A stretch of DNA of 64,000 nt from Sphingopyxis sp. DBS4 (GTDB lineage Bacteria; Pseudomonadota; Alphaproteobacteria; Sphingomonadales; Sphingomonadaceae), in NCBI RefSeq assembly GCF_024628865.1, contig NZ_CP102384.1:2305001-2369000 (forward strand), given 5' to 3'. A model generated the notes under the pieces. That model made no database searches. It worked only from the letters and a program-made list of their open reading frames with translations, and had not been told where the DNA came from. Each line of letters begins with the position of its first letter. Within the stretch, counting starts at the first letter, position 1. Positions 49,105 to 58,014 of this stretch are shown piece by piece. The translations under genes were made by a program, and so were the position numbers.

Positions 49105-50544
49105 GTGAGCAAGAGCGAACCGCGTCCGGCCGACGTCCTGCCGTTCAGGACGCGGCTGCTTTATGGTTCGGGCACCATCGCCTTTGGCATCAAGGATCAC
49201 GGCTTCAACGCACTCCTGATGCTGTTCTACAACCAGGTCGTCGGGCTCCCGGCGGCCTGGGTGGGGTCGGCGATCATGATAGCGATGGTCGCCGACGCGC
49301 TGTTCGATCCGCTGCTCGGACAATATTCGGACAATGTCCGCACGCGCTGGGGGCGGCGGCATCCCTTCATGTATGCCGCTGCCCTGCCCGTTGCGCTTTT
49401 CTACCTGTTGCTCTGGACGCCGCCGGAGATGGCGCATGGCGCGCAGTTCGCCTGGCTCGTCGCCACCGCAATCCTCGTGCGTTTCTCGATCAGCCTCTAC
49501 GAAATACCCTCGACGGCGCTGCTCGCCGAATTCACCAGCGACTATGACGAACGCACCAAGCTGGTCGCGGCGCGCTATTTTTTCGGCGTATGCGGCGGAA
49601 TCGCGATGACGGTGGTCACGTTCGGCTATTTCCTGCGGCCGACACCAGCCCAACCGGTCGGCCATCTCAACGCGAGCGGCTATGTCACCTATGCCTGGGT
49701 GGCGGCGGCGATCATGATGCTGTCGGTCCTGATCTCGTCGCTGGGAACGCAGAAGGAGGTGCTGAAACGCCCGCCGCCGCCGCCGGTCGTCAAGGTCCCG
49801 ATCGGACGGATGCTGCGCGAGATGCTCGGCGTGCTGGTTCACCCCGCCTATATCTCGATCCTGCTCGCCAGCCTCTTCTTTGCCGTGGCATCGGGACTCA
49901 GCCTGTCGCTCGGCGTCTATTTCTCGACCTATTTCTGGGAACTCAGCGCCAGCCAGATCGCGACGGTCGCCTCCACTGCGATCGTCGGCATCCTGCTCGC
50001 CTTCGTCGTCGTCCTGCCGTTGTCGGCGCGGTTCGGCAAGAAGCCCGCGGCGATGCTGATGTTCAGCCTGTCGCTGGTCTCCAGCATACTTCCCCTGGCG
50101 TTACGCCTTGCCGGCCTGTTTCCCGCCAATGGCGACCCGCTGCTGCTGTGGCTGCTGATGGGGCAATTCGCCTTCAACATGATGACGACCATCGCCGGCG
50201 GCATATTGGCGGTGTCGATGGTTGCCGACGTGACCGACCAGATCCAGCTCGAAACCGGCCGCCGCTCCGAAGGCCTGCTGTTTTCGGCCGCGACCATGGT
50301 CAACAAGGCCATATCGGGCATGGGGATCATGCTGGCGGGGCTGCTGCTGTCCTTCGTCGGCTTCCCCGACAATGCGCAGCCCGGCCGGGTCGGCGCGGGC
50401 GCCCTGCACGGGCTGGCGACCATCTATATCGCGGCGCTGACGGTTGCGACCGCGATCGCGATCATCTGTCTCGCCTATTATCCGATCAGCCGATCCAGCC
50501 ATCAGGAGAATATCCGGCGGCTGGGCGCCGCCCCGGCCGAATGA
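49105..50544 (+). CDS. GPH-family sugar transporter (MFS)
   Basis: 479 residues, GTG start 9 bases after the TonB receptor. About 12 membrane spans with glycoside-pentoside-hexuronide motifs: YGSGTIAFGIKDHGFNALLM, DALFDPLLGQYSDNVRTRWG and RRHPFMYAAALPVAL, then IPSTALLAEFTSDYDERTKL. GPH carriers take up di- or monosaccharides and glycosides with a cation. With the receptor and the fucosidase it forms a possible fucoside-use locus. Substrate assignment is inferred from neighbours. Confidence 0.9.
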   Translation: MSKSEPRPADVLPFRTRLLYGSGTIAFGIKDHGFNALLMLFYNQVVGLPAAWVGSAIMIAMVADALFDPLLGQYSDNVRTRWGRRHPFMYAAALPVALFYLLLWTPPEMAHGAQFAWLVATAILVRFSISLYEIPSTALLAEFTSDYDERTKLVAARYFFGVCGGIAMTVVTFGYFLRPTPAQPVGHLNASGYVTYAWVAAAIMMLSVLISSLGTQKEVLKRPPPPPVVKVPIGRMLREMLGVLVHPAYISILLASLFFAVASGLSLSLGVYFSTYFWELSASQIATVASTAIVGILLAFVVVLPLSARFGKKPAAMLMFSLSLVSSILPLALRLAGLFPANGDPLLLWLLMGQFAFNMMTTIAGGILAVSMVADVTDQIQLETGRRSEGLLFSAATMVNKAISGMGIMLAGLLLSFVGFPDNAQPGRVGAGALHGLATIYIAALTVATAIAIICLAYYPISRSSHQENIRRLGAAPAE

Positions 50545-50595
50545 TCGAGCAGGTCGCGGCCGGCGGTGCCGCAATTCCGCGCAGTTGATCTGTCC

Positions 50596-51234
50596 CTAGG
50601 CGCCGGGACGCGCCAGTGGCAGGCCGCCGGCCAGCACCGCTTCGGCGGCGTCGAGCAGCCGTTCGTTCTCGGCAACCAGATCGCCGGCCCGGCCGCTTTC
50701 GATCCAGCTGTCGAACGCCATCCGTCCACCCGCGACGAGCATCGCGGCCGCCATCTGCGGGCGGCGGTCCTTTGCGGGATCGACCCCCAGTTCGTCGGCG
50801 ATATAATCGGTCATCAGTTCGATCTGGAGCCGCTGATGCCCATACCACACGGGGAGCAGTTCGGGCTCCCCGGCCAGCGCGCGGCCAAGGTTGATCTGGC
50901 CATCGCCGTCACGCTCATACGCATGCGCGAGCCGCACCACCTGATTGCGCCAGAACGTCAGAACCGGCACGCCCTGCGCGCGTTGCGTCGCGACCACGGC
51001 CTCGAACCGCGTGCCCGCCGTGGCGGCGATCGCTGCCGCAAGATCGCGCTTCGATGCGAAATGCGTGAACAGCGTCGTGATATGAATGTCCGCGGCCTCT
51101 GCGATCGCCGCCATCGTCGCGTCGGCATAGCCCAGCGTGACGAATAGGCGCCGCGCCGCTTCCTCTATACGCTGGCGCGTCCGCGCTTTTGCCGCAGTCC
51201 GCCGCGGGAAACTGACTTTGGTTGGTTCGTCCAT
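50596..51234 (-). CDS. TetR-family regulator
   Basis: 212 residues. The N-terminal HTH reads ARTRQRIEEAARRLFVTLGY, ADATMAAIAEAADIHITTLF and THFASKRDLAAAIA, typical of TetR. The C-terminal ligand-binding half is helical with no distinctive motif. It is convergent with the GPH transporter and divergent from the Coq4-like gene (about 100-base gap), so it could control that gene and the MpaB gene. Ligand unknown. Confidence 0.87.
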   Translation of the reverse strand: MDEPTKVSFPRRTAAKARTRQRIEEAARRLFVTLGYADATMAAIAEAADIHITTLFTHFASKRDLAAAIAATAGTRFEAVVATQRAQGVPVLTFWRNQVVRLAHAYERDGDGQINLGRALAGEPELLPVWYGHQRLQIELMTDYIADELGVDPAKDRRPQMAAAMLVAGGRMAFDSWIESGRAGDLVAENERLLDAAEAVLAGGLPLARPGA

Positions 51235-51334
51235 GCGCCGCTTATAGCCATTGTCGCACGAAGTGCTAGCTATATAAGTTGATCATTATATTCTTATAGG
51301 ATAATCTCCGAACCGAGCAGAAATCGGGAGATTG

Positions 51335-52309
51335 ATGACCATGATCGATATGTCGTTGCGCAAGGAATTCGAACAATGGGTCGAAACGGCCCGACCGCCG
51401 TTGGCGGACGAGCCGGCACTGGGCCTCGCCGCGCTGATGACGACGGCCGCTTTCGTCGATCCTGTCGCCCAGGTGCCGATCTTCGACGCGATTTCGGATG
51501 CCACCGGCGCGAGCAGCGATCCCGCCGAACGCGCCGCACGGATCGCGGACGCGCTGCCCTGGACGACCGACGGCAAGCCGCGCGTCGCCCTCCCGCGCGC
51601 CTTGTGGGACGGCTTCTGGGACATCATCGCCCGGCCGCCGTCGCCTGGAGATAGCGAGCTCGACCTGACACTCGCGGTCGTCGCGCTCGGCAATCATTAT
51701 GACCGGCGGATGATCGACGCTTGCGAGGCGGCGCTGCTCGAATTCGATGGCGTGCACGAACTGATCGCGCAGCCCGAGGTGCGGCTGACCACCGCCGATC
51801 TGGAACGACACGCGGCCGACAGCCTGGCGCACGACCTGTTGTCGATGCTGACCGCCAACGGTTACGATATCGAGGTGATCGACGCCGACACCGTGGTCCT
51901 GCCTGGCGACTATCCGGCGCAGAACCGCACGAACCGGCGCATTCTCCAGCTCCACGACGTTTGGCACCTGGTCGGGGGATATGGCTTCACCCCCGCAGGC
52001 GAAGTGGCGATCTCGGGCTTTCAGATGGCGCAGTTCGGGCAGAATTATTCGACGCGCTTCCTCGCGACGGTGGCGACCAAGGCGGCGGTCGATATGCCCG
52101 CGCTGCTGGACATGCTGCTGTCCGTGACGTTCGACGGCTGGCGGCACGGGCGCGCGACCAGGGAATTGATCGCGGTTCCCTGGCACCATCGCATCGCCGA
52201 TCCGATCGAGCGCGTCCGCGCCGACCTCGGCATCCGCCCGCTCGACAGCGCGGCGGTGCGAATGATGGAGGCCTTCACTCCGACGATGCAAGAACAGGGG
52301 GCGCCTTGA
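51335..52309 (+). CDS. Coq4-family protein
   Basis: 324 residues. The hallmark is LHDVWHLVGGYGFTPAGE near residue 210, the HDxxHx(11)E zinc-site motif of Coq4, an accessory of ubiquinone biosynthesis. The N-terminal half (ALGLAALMTTAAFVDPVAQV, RALWDGFWDIIARPP) is a Coq4-like helical body with extra length. The start is ATG at 51335 after GGGAG; ATG at 51341 is equally possible. Convergent with the MpaB gene (13-base gap). Its true function outside a ubi operon is uncertain; it may act on other quinones or terpenoids. Confidence 0.75.
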   Translation: MTMIDMSLRKEFEQWVETARPPLADEPALGLAALMTTAAFVDPVAQVPIFDAISDATGASSDPAERAARIADALPWTTDGKPRVALPRALWDGFWDIIARPPSPGDSELDLTLAVVALGNHYDRRMIDACEAALLEFDGVHELIAQPEVRLTTADLERHAADSLAHDLLSMLTANGYDIEVIDADTVVLPGDYPAQNRTNRRILQLHDVWHLVGGYGFTPAGEVAISGFQMAQFGQNYSTRFLATVATKAAVDMPALLDMLLSVTFDGWRHGRATRELIAVPWHHRIADPIERVRADLGIRPLDSAAVRMMEAFTPTMQEQGAP

Positions 52310-52322
52310 TCGGCGCCCCGGA

Positions 52323-53669
52323 TCACTCGGCGGGCACCGGCGTGGCCGACGGGCGATAGTGCGCAGCATCGGTCGTGAAGTCGGCATGGCCATAGCTGGT
52401 GAGCTGGGCCTTGAGCTTCGCGATCAACCGGCGATCCGCGATCCCGCGCAGCCCGGGAATATGCGCCGCGAGCGCATAAAGCCGGATGCGGGCATAAATG
52501 AACAGCCCGGCGGCGGCGGCCAGTGCGACATCGCCGGCGGTCAGCTTGACGCCGATCGATGCGGCCTTTGCCTTGTCGCCGCCCATAAAGCTCTTGACGA
52601 AGAACAGCTTGGCAAAGGCGCGCTCGAATGTCTCGTGGATGCGCGCGCCGAGGGAATCGTCGGGACGAAGATCCGCCGCCATCGTCGCGCGCAGCAACTC
52701 GCCGCAGGTGGCGTCGTCATATCCGCTCAGCAGCGTGCCGCTTCGTGCGTTCATCAGATCGACGATCCCCTGCGGCGTGTCGGCAAGCAATTCCTCGGGC
52801 AGACCGAGCAGAAAGCAGCGATAGCGCGCCAGTTCGACCGTAGCGCGCTCCGCCGGGGTGAATTCGTGACGCCCTTCCTCTATCATCCTGTATGACAGCA
52901 AAAAGACCGAGATCAGTCCGGCGGGCATCTGGTCGACCTGCGGGATCGGAATGCCGTACACGTCCATGTCCCAGTCCTTCGGACGCCGCAGGACATTGGC
53001 GCGGACCATCGAATGCATCAGCCGGACCATAGCCGCGGCTTTGAAGCCGGGGCCGTGCCGTTCGAGCGCCCCCGGCAGCAGCGAGGTGGTGAAGAAGGTT
53101 GCGGTATCCTTGACGCGGCGCGCCGCGGTCTGGCGCGACAGCGTGCCGGTGATCGCCATCGGCAGCGCGGCATATTTGTTCATGAAGGTCGCGATGAAGG
53201 CGCCGCGAATGATGAACGGGCCGAAATTGGCCGCCGAGTTGCGGTCGATCCGCGCCCCCTCCTCGACCAGCTTCATGTCGAGCCAGTCGGGAATCCGTTC
53301 CATATCGCGGATGAAAGCAACCAGTTCGGGTGGCGCCTCCGGCACATTCTCGACACCTTCGTCGCAAGCGCGCGTCAGCATATCGACGAGCGCGCGGAAA
53401 CCATGCTCGCGCATCAGCGCGGCATAGGCGTCGGCGGTCAGGTCACCGATCATCGTATAGGCGCGGATGAACTCGATCCGATCGGGGTCGGCAAGCAGCG
53501 CATCGCGGTCGCGATCATATTTGCCCGACAGCGCGGTCGGATCGCCGGGCGTCGCCGTGAAGCGTTCGGGAACGGCGCGAAAATCGACCTCGCCATACAT
53601 GGCGGGAATCCGCTCCCGCTGCGATTCCACCTTCGCCCACAGATTGTCGAGCCCCGCGCGTGTGATCAA
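52323..53669 (-). CDS. MpaB-family (DUF2236) oxygenase-like protein
   Basis: 448 residues. The DUF2236/MpaB type of haem-dependent oxygenase is suggested by DWLDMKLVEEGARIDR, PLPAMAITGTLSRQTA-like and AAMVRLMHSMVRANVLRR, with the conserved His in LMHSMVR. A C-terminal hydrophobic segment (VALAAAAGLFIYARIRLYAL) may anchor it to the membrane. The start TTG at 53669 is chosen for its Shine-Dalgarno GGGAG; ATG at 53705 would place the ribosome site in a palindrome. Substrate unknown. Confidence 0.72.
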   Translation of the reverse strand: MITRAGLDNLWAKVESQRERIPAMYGEVDFRAVPERFTATPGDPTALSGKYDRDRDALLADPDRIEFIRAYTMIGDLTADAYAALMREHGFRALVDMLTRACDEGVENVPEAPPELVAFIRDMERIPDWLDMKLVEEGARIDRNSAANFGPFIIRGAFIATFMNKYAALPMAITGTLSRQTAARRVKDTATFFTTSLLPGALERHGPGFKAAAMVRLMHSMVRANVLRRPKDWDMDVYGIPIPQVDQMPAGLISVFLLSYRMIEEGRHEFTPAERATVELARYRCFLLGLPEELLADTPQGIVDLMNARSGTLLSGYDDATCGELLRATMAADLRPDDSLGARIHETFERAFAKLFFVKSFMGGDKAKAASIGVKLTAGDVALAAAAGLFIYARIRLYALAAHIPGLRGIADRRLIAKLKAQLTSYGHADFTTDAAHYRPSATPVPAE

Positions 53670-53707
53670 TGTTCGTCTCCCTTTCGACGAGATGGCAACG
53701 ATCATAT

Positions 53708-53721
53708 GTATCAATTGATAC
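53708..53721. promoter_or_regulatory. Perfect 14-bp palindrome upstream of MpaB gene
   Basis: GTATCAATTGATAC is a perfect palindrome about 40 bases upstream of the MpaB start, an expected operator position for a dimeric repressor such as the nearby TetR protein. Confidence 0.45.
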
Positions 53722-53908
53722 AAATTCAAGCGGCACGCATGAAACCGTGCCGACGCGCCACCCGACAAATCCGCTCGCCCCGATCCGCACCGCCTCTGAC
53801 GCGTATCGCAAGCGCGAGGAAATCGGCGCCCGCATCTATAATCCGTGCTTGGAGCGCAGCCCGTTCGGACGGATGGCCCCAACGCGTTGGTCACGCTAAG
53901 GGGCGACA

Positions 53909-54652
53909 ATGCAGGTCAGCATCCTGATCGTGATCGCCGCCTTTCTGACCTCGATCCTGTCGGGCCTGTTCGGCATGGCGGGCGGGCTCGTTTTCATGGG
54001 TCTGCTCGCCTGGCTGCTGCCGGTCGCGACGGCGCTGGCGCTCCACGGCACGATCCAGTTCGCATCCAACGGCTGGCGCGCCTTCCTGCACCGCGCGCAT
54101 ATCGTCTGGCCGGTTCTGATCTGGTTCGGGCTCGGCGCCGCGGCCGCGGTCGGCTTTTTCTCGGCGATGCTGTTCGCGCCGTCGAAATTCTATGTCTTCC
54201 TGGGCCTCGGTCTGATGCCGATCCTCGTCTGGCTGCCCGAACGCTGGTTGCCGCTCGATGCCGCGAACCGCTGGCACGCGCTCGGCGGCGGCTTCGTTTC
54301 GACGGGCATCGCCCTTGTCGCGGGCGTCTCAGGCCCGGTCACCGACATGCTGTTCATCAACACACGGCTCGGCCGGCATCAGATCGTCGCGACCAAGGCG
54401 GTGATGCAGGCGATGGGCCATGCGTCGAAGATTTTCGTCTATGGCGGCGTCCTGCTGAGCAGCACGGCGCGCACGGCGATGCCGCTCGGGGCGACCGTCA
54501 TCGCGATCCTTGGCTCGATGGCCGGGATCATGGTCGGCGGTGTGCTGCTCGACCGGATCAGCGACGCGCATTTCCGCGCCAGCCGCCGCTGGCTGCTGAC
54601 GCTGATCGGCGCCACTTTCCTCTTGCAGGCGATCCGGATCGCGCTGGCTTGA
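53909..54652 (+). CDS. TauE/SafE-family membrane exporter
   Basis: 247 residues with 7-8 hydrophobic spans. FLTSILSGLFGMAGGLVFMG near the start and the second half-repeat around FVSTGIALVAGVSGPVTDML fit the TauE/SafE (DUF81) family, which exports sulfite or organosulfonates from the cytoplasm. The start ATG at 53909 follows GGGGCGAC. A 239-base gap separates it from the MpaB gene. Substrate cannot be decided from sequence. Confidence 0.87.
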   Translation: MQVSILIVIAAFLTSILSGLFGMAGGLVFMGLLAWLLPVATALALHGTIQFASNGWRAFLHRAHIVWPVLIWFGLGAAAAVGFFSAMLFAPSKFYVFLGLGLMPILVWLPERWLPLDAANRWHALGGGFVSTGIALVAGVSGPVTDMLFINTRLGRHQIVATKAVMQAMGHASKIFVYGGVLLSSTARTAMPLGATVIAILGSMAGIMVGGVLLDRISDAHFRASRRWLLTLIGATFLLQAIRIALA

Positions 54653-54691
54653 TGGCCCCCTCCCGCCGGCGGGAGGGGGGTGAGCCTGCGT

Positions 54692-55033
54692 TCAGCTCGC
54701 GTCGTCGGGCGCATTCTCCGGCTCGTCCTGCGGCGGCGGCGCAGCGCGCGCCTTGCGCATCGATTCCATTTCGTTCTTGTCGATGAAACCGTCGCCATTG
54801 GCGTCGAGATGCTTGAAGAAAGCGTCGACCCGTTCCGGCGAGGCCAATGACGGATCGCCCTGCCGCTCGGCGCGCATCTGGGCCATTTTCGTGATCTCGG
54901 CCTTGTCGAGCTTGCCGTCGCCATTGGCGTCCATCATGTCGAACATGCGGCCGCCGTCGTGCGGCGGCTGCGCCGAGGCCGCGACCGGCAGCGCCGCACC
55001 GACCATCACAGCCATCATCATCAATCTCTTCAT
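54692..55033 (-). CDS. EF-hand calcium-binding periplasmic protein
   Basis: 113 residues. A signal peptide (MMMAVMVGAALPVAASAQP) is followed by two EF-hand loops, DANGDGKLDKAE and DANGDGFIDKNE, each with the DxDxDG-type calcium site, and a Pro/Asp-rich tail (APPPQDEPENAPDDAS). It is probably a small secreted calcium-binding protein. Role unknown. It lies between the TauE-like gene and the quinone oxidoreductase. Confidence 0.9.
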   Translation of the reverse strand: MKRLMMMAVMVGAALPVAASAQPPHDGGRMFDMMDANGDGKLDKAEITKMAQMRAERQGDPSLASPERVDAFFKHLDANGDGFIDKNEMESMRKARAAPPPQDEPENAPDDAS

Positions 55034-55131
55034 TTCCCATCCTTCATCTCGTTCGGCGAAACCGCCGGGGCACCCCGGCGCGGAGATGGGGGCGCGAATG
55101 TCGCAAAATTATGGCAGCCGGAAACGGCCCG

Positions 55132-56109
55132 TCACGGCCGCAGCACGACCTTTCCCACCACCTCGCGCCGTTCGAGCATCGCGAAGCCCTCGCGCCAGTC
55201 GGCGAGGTCGAGCGCGGCGTGGACGTGCGGGCGAATCCGTCCCGCGGCCGCGAGCGCGTCGATCGCCGCGACATTCTCCGCGCCGCGCTCGGGAAAGCGC
55301 CGGCCATATTCGCCAGCGCGCACCCCGACGACCGAAAAGCCCTTGATCAGCGGTATGTTCACCGACACCTCGGGGATGCGCCCCGACGCAAAGCCGATCA
55401 CCAGCAGGCGCCCGCCGAAGGCGATGCAGCGCGTCGATTCGTCGAAGACGTCGCCGCCGACCGGATCGAAGATGACATCGGCCCCCTTGCCGCCGGTCAG
55501 CGCCTTCACCGCCTCGCGGAAACCGGGCTCGGCCGCGATCATGGCATCGGGGGCGTAGGACCTCGTGATCGCATCGCGTTTGGCCGCGCTGCTCGCCGCC
55601 GCGATCACCCGTACGCCGAGCGCTTTGGCGAGGTCGACCGTCGCCAGCCCGACGCCGCCCGCCGCACCGTGGACGAGCAAGGTTTCGCCCGGCTCGATCC
55701 GCGCACAGCGGACAAGCGCGACATAAGCGGTCAGATAAGCGACCGGGTAGGCGGCGGCTTCGTCCCAACCCAGCGCTTCGGGCTTACGCCGCAGCGCTGC
55801 CGCCGGAACGACAGCATATTCGGCCATGGCGCCGAAGCGATTGCCGCCGACGACCGCGTCGCCCGCTTGCCAGCCGGACACGCCCTCACCCACCGCATCG
55901 ACCTCGCCCGCGAACTCCAGCCCCGACACGAACGGCAGGTCGGGTTTCAACTGATAGTCGCCGCGCGTCATCAGCAGGTCGGGGAAATTGATCGCTGCCG
56001 CGCGCACCCGCACCCGCACCTCGCCCGGCCCCGGCTCGGGAACCGGCAGGTCGGCGAGCGCGGCGCCCGCATGGCCGGGCAGAAGTTCGCGCACCTGCAA
56101 AGCCCGCAT
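55132..56109 (-). CDS. NADPH:quinone oxidoreductase-like (MDR family)
   Basis: 325 residues. A zinc-free medium-chain dehydrogenase: PEPGPGEVRVRVRAAAINFP, FVSGLEFAGEVDAVGEGVSG and the NADPH-binding ETLLVHGAAGGVGLATVDLA, then VIFDPVGGDVFDESTRCI. Such enzymes reduce quinones or enones with NADPH in the cytosol. The start ATG at 56109 is the first Met. It is divergent from the muramidase gene. Confidence 0.92.
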   Translation of the reverse strand: MRALQVRELLPGHAGAALADLPVPEPGPGEVRVRVRAAAINFPDLLMTRGDYQLKPDLPFVSGLEFAGEVDAVGEGVSGWQAGDAVVGGNRFGAMAEYAVVPAAALRRKPEALGWDEAAAYPVAYLTAYVALVRCARIEPGETLLVHGAAGGVGLATVDLAKALGVRVIAAASSAAKRDAITRSYAPDAMIAAEPGFREAVKALTGGKGADVIFDPVGGDVFDESTRCIAFGGRLLVIGFASGRIPEVSVNIPLIKGFSVVGVRAGEYGRRFPERGAENVAAIDALAAAGRIRPHVHAALDLADWREGFAMLERREVVGKVVLRP

Positions 56110-56181
56110 GGAGAAAAGCCTTTCCTACATTGTTCCCATATGGTTCGCTATGCCTGTCCAACGAACCCAAAGGAGCGAATC

Positions 56182-56757
56182 ATGCCACGACCCGACCCGT
56201 CGAGCTGCGACGCCGACGCACTGATCGATGCCGTCATCGACCGCGAAGGCCGCTATGTAAACCATCCCGCCGATCGCGGCGGCCCGACCTGCTGGGGAAT
56301 TACCGAAGCGGTCGCGCGGTCGCAGGGCTATGCGGGCGCGATGCGCGACCTGTCGCGCGCCGAGGCGGCATCGATCTATCGCCGCATCTACTGGCTGCGC
56401 TCCGGTTTCGACAAGGTCGCGCTCCGCGCCCCGAAAATCGCTGCCGAACTGTTCGATACCGGCGTCAACATGGGCACCGGCACCGCCGCGGGTTTCCTTC
56501 AGCGCGCGCTCAACGCGCTCAACCGCGCCGCGCGTGACTATCCCGACATCGCGGTCGACCGCGAGATCGGCCCGCGCACGCTGTCCGCGCTCGACGGCTT
56601 CCTTCGGGCACGCGGCAAGGGCGGCGAAACCGTCCTCCTGCGCGCGATGGAGGCGCTGCAGAGCGAACGCTACATCGCGCTTGCCGAGCGCCGCCCGAGC
56701 CAGGAGGCTTTCCTCTACGGCTGGCTGGCCAACCGCATCGGTTCGGACGGCACCTGA
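56182..56757 (+). CDS. GTA-type endolysin (GH108 N-acetylmuramidase)
   Basis: 191 residues. The N-terminal GH108 (DUF847) catalytic region has DAVIDREGRYVNHPADRGGP with the catalytic-type Glu (REGRY) and TCWGITEAVARSQGYAG; the C-terminal PG_binding_3 half has LFDTGVNMGTGTAAGFLQRA and DREIGPRTLSALDGF. It lyses peptidoglycan. Followed 54 bases later by a 3TM holin gene, the pair matches the lysis unit that releases gene transfer agents, without any capsid genes nearby. No signal peptide, so it would need the holin. ATG at 56182 follows AAGGAG. Confidence 0.88.
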   Translation: MPRPDPSSCDADALIDAVIDREGRYVNHPADRGGPTCWGITEAVARSQGYAGAMRDLSRAEAASIYRRIYWLRSGFDKVALRAPKIAAELFDTGVNMGTGTAAGFLQRALNALNRAARDYPDIAVDREIGPRTLSALDGFLRARGKGGETVLLRAMEALQSERYIALAERRPSQEAFLYGWLANRIGSDGT

Positions 56758-56811
56758 AGGCGCGCCATTGGGCTGAACTTTACTGCACTTTGAAAACACA
56801 GGAGCATCAGA

Positions 56812-57225
56812 ATGAGCATCATCGAAGGCCTGATCGGCCCCATCGCCAAGCTGATTGACAAGATCATCCCCGACCCCGAAGCACGCGACCGCGCCAAGCT
56901 CGAACTCTTGAAGCTCGAGGGCAGCCAGGAAATGGAAGCGATCAAGACGCAAATGACCGCGATCGTCGCCGAGGCGAACAGCGCCGACCCCTGGACCAGC
57001 CGCGCGCGGCCGAGCTTCCTCTATGTCATGTATGCGCTGCTGCTGTGGGCGATCCCGATGGGCCTGATCGCGGCCGCGCGCCCCGACATGGCAAAGAGCA
57101 TCGCGGAGGGCATGAACGCCTATCTCGCCGGCATCCCCGAACCGCTCTACGCACTCTTCGGCACCGGCTATCTCGGCTACACCGCCGCGCGGGCATGGGG
57201 TCAGGCGAAGGGCGTGAACGGCTGA
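56812..57225 (+). CDS. 3TM holin of gene-transfer-agent type
   Basis: 137 residues. An amphipathic N-terminus (PIAKLIDKIIPDPEARDRAK) leads into a helical body and the conserved ADPWTSRARPSFLYVMYALL, then spans around LLWAIPMGLIAAA and LYALFGTGYLGYTAARAW. This is the GTA_holin_3TM (PF11351) layout. It would open the inner membrane for the upstream muramidase. Start at 56812 after ACAGGAGC. The pair is followed by a cluster of intergenic repeats. Confidence 0.87.
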   Translation: MSIIEGLIGPIAKLIDKIIPDPEARDRAKLELLKLEGSQEMEAIKTQMTAIVAEANSADPWTSRARPSFLYVMYALLLWAIPMGLIAAARPDMAKSIAEGMNAYLAGIPEPLYALFGTGYLGYTAARAWGQAKGVNG

Positions 57226-57291
57226 AAGCACCACCGAAATAGCCGTGCGCACCCGCGAAGGCGGGTGCCCATCACCGAACGGCGCTATTTT

Positions 57292-57378
57292 GAACCGACA
57301 GGAGATGGGTCCCCGCCTGCCCCGAAGGGGCAGTTTATCCTGAGCACCGCCGCAGGCGGCGTCGAAGGGCGGGGACAC
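57292..57378. repeat. 87-bp dispersed repeat, copy 2
   Basis: Same orientation as 13809-13895; two differences seen by eye over 87 bases. Preceded by a small hairpin (CCCGCGAAGGCGGG) near 57252-57265. Confidence 0.85.
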
Positions 57379-57390
57379 GATCTTTGAATG

Positions 57391-57511
57391 TTCACGCGGA
57401 GACGCGGAGACGCGGAGAAGAAAATATTCACGCAGAGATCGCAGAGAAAAAGAAAGGGCGGCAAAGCCGCCCATCTCCTTTTTCCTCCGCGTCTCCGCGT
57501 CTCCGCGTGAA
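57391..57511. repeat. Perfect 27-bp inverted repeat with tandem GGAGACGC units
   Basis: 57391-57417 and 57485-57511 are exact reverse complements (TTCACGCGGAGACGCGGAGA...). Within each arm the unit GCGGAGAC repeats. The loop holds a terminator hairpin. In total this forms one long hairpin. Confidence 0.9.
57456..57472 (-). terminator. Intrinsic terminator for the alaS-SRPBCC unit
   Basis: Read on the minus strand, GGGCGGC-TTT-GCCGCCC is followed by TTTCTTTTTC, a classical hairpin with T-run, 70 bases after the SRPBCC stop. On the plus strand a T-rich stretch also follows, so it may work in both directions. Confidence 0.7.
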
Positions 57512-57540
57512 CCAGATCCTCCGCGCTCTCTGCGCGAATC

Positions 57541-58014
57541 CTATTCCACCACCGCCGCCAGATTGGCGAGCGACGAATTCAGCCCCGCCTGATGATCCTT
57601 CGCCGAAATCCCAGGCGGCACCTGATGCGCATCGATCGTCACCAGCGTGCCGCCGCCCTTTCGCGACAGATACCAGTGCATCGCCATCGTCCCAGAAAAG
57701 CGCGGGTCGTCGGACTCGAACTCGACTTCCCACACGATCAGCCGCCCGTCGTCGAGCGTCGGGATATGCACCTCGACGATGTCGCTGTCGTCGTCGCTCT
57801 TGGTCTCGATATCGGGATCGTCGAACGTCAGCCGCAGCCGGAACCCGCCCCCTGCGCGAAGGTCGCAATGATCGAACGTCCCGGTCGCACCCTCGGGCGG
57901 CAGCCAGCGCGCCAATTTCGCGGCGCTGGTGAAGGCCGCGAACACATCGGGCAGCGCCGCCGCGATCAGTCGTTCGGCGTGATCGGTGCGCCGCGTCTTC
58001 TTCGTCGGTTTCAA
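57541..58014 (-). CDS. SRPBCC/AHSA1-family protein
   Basis: 157 residues. [60 protein letters not shown] and [20 protein letters not shown] fit the START-like SRPBCC fold of the AHSA1/ATPase-activator group, which binds hydrophobic ligands. The gene overlaps alaS by 4 bases (ATGA), so it is translated with it; the link to tRNA charging is unknown. A terminator follows. Confidence 0.85.
   Translation of the reverse strand: MKPTKKTRRTDHAERLIAAALPDVFAAFTSAAKLARWLPPEGATGTFDHCDLRAGGGFRLRLTFDDPDIETKSDDDSDIVEVHIPTLDDGRLIVWEVEFESDDPRFSGTMAMHWYLSRKGGGTLVTIDAHQVPPGISAKDHQAGLNSSLANLAAVVE

Noticed and set aside
56182..57225. Prophage signalled by muramidase and holin
   Set aside because: No capsid, portal, terminase or integrase genes lie nearby. 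The GTA-type families explain the pair better.
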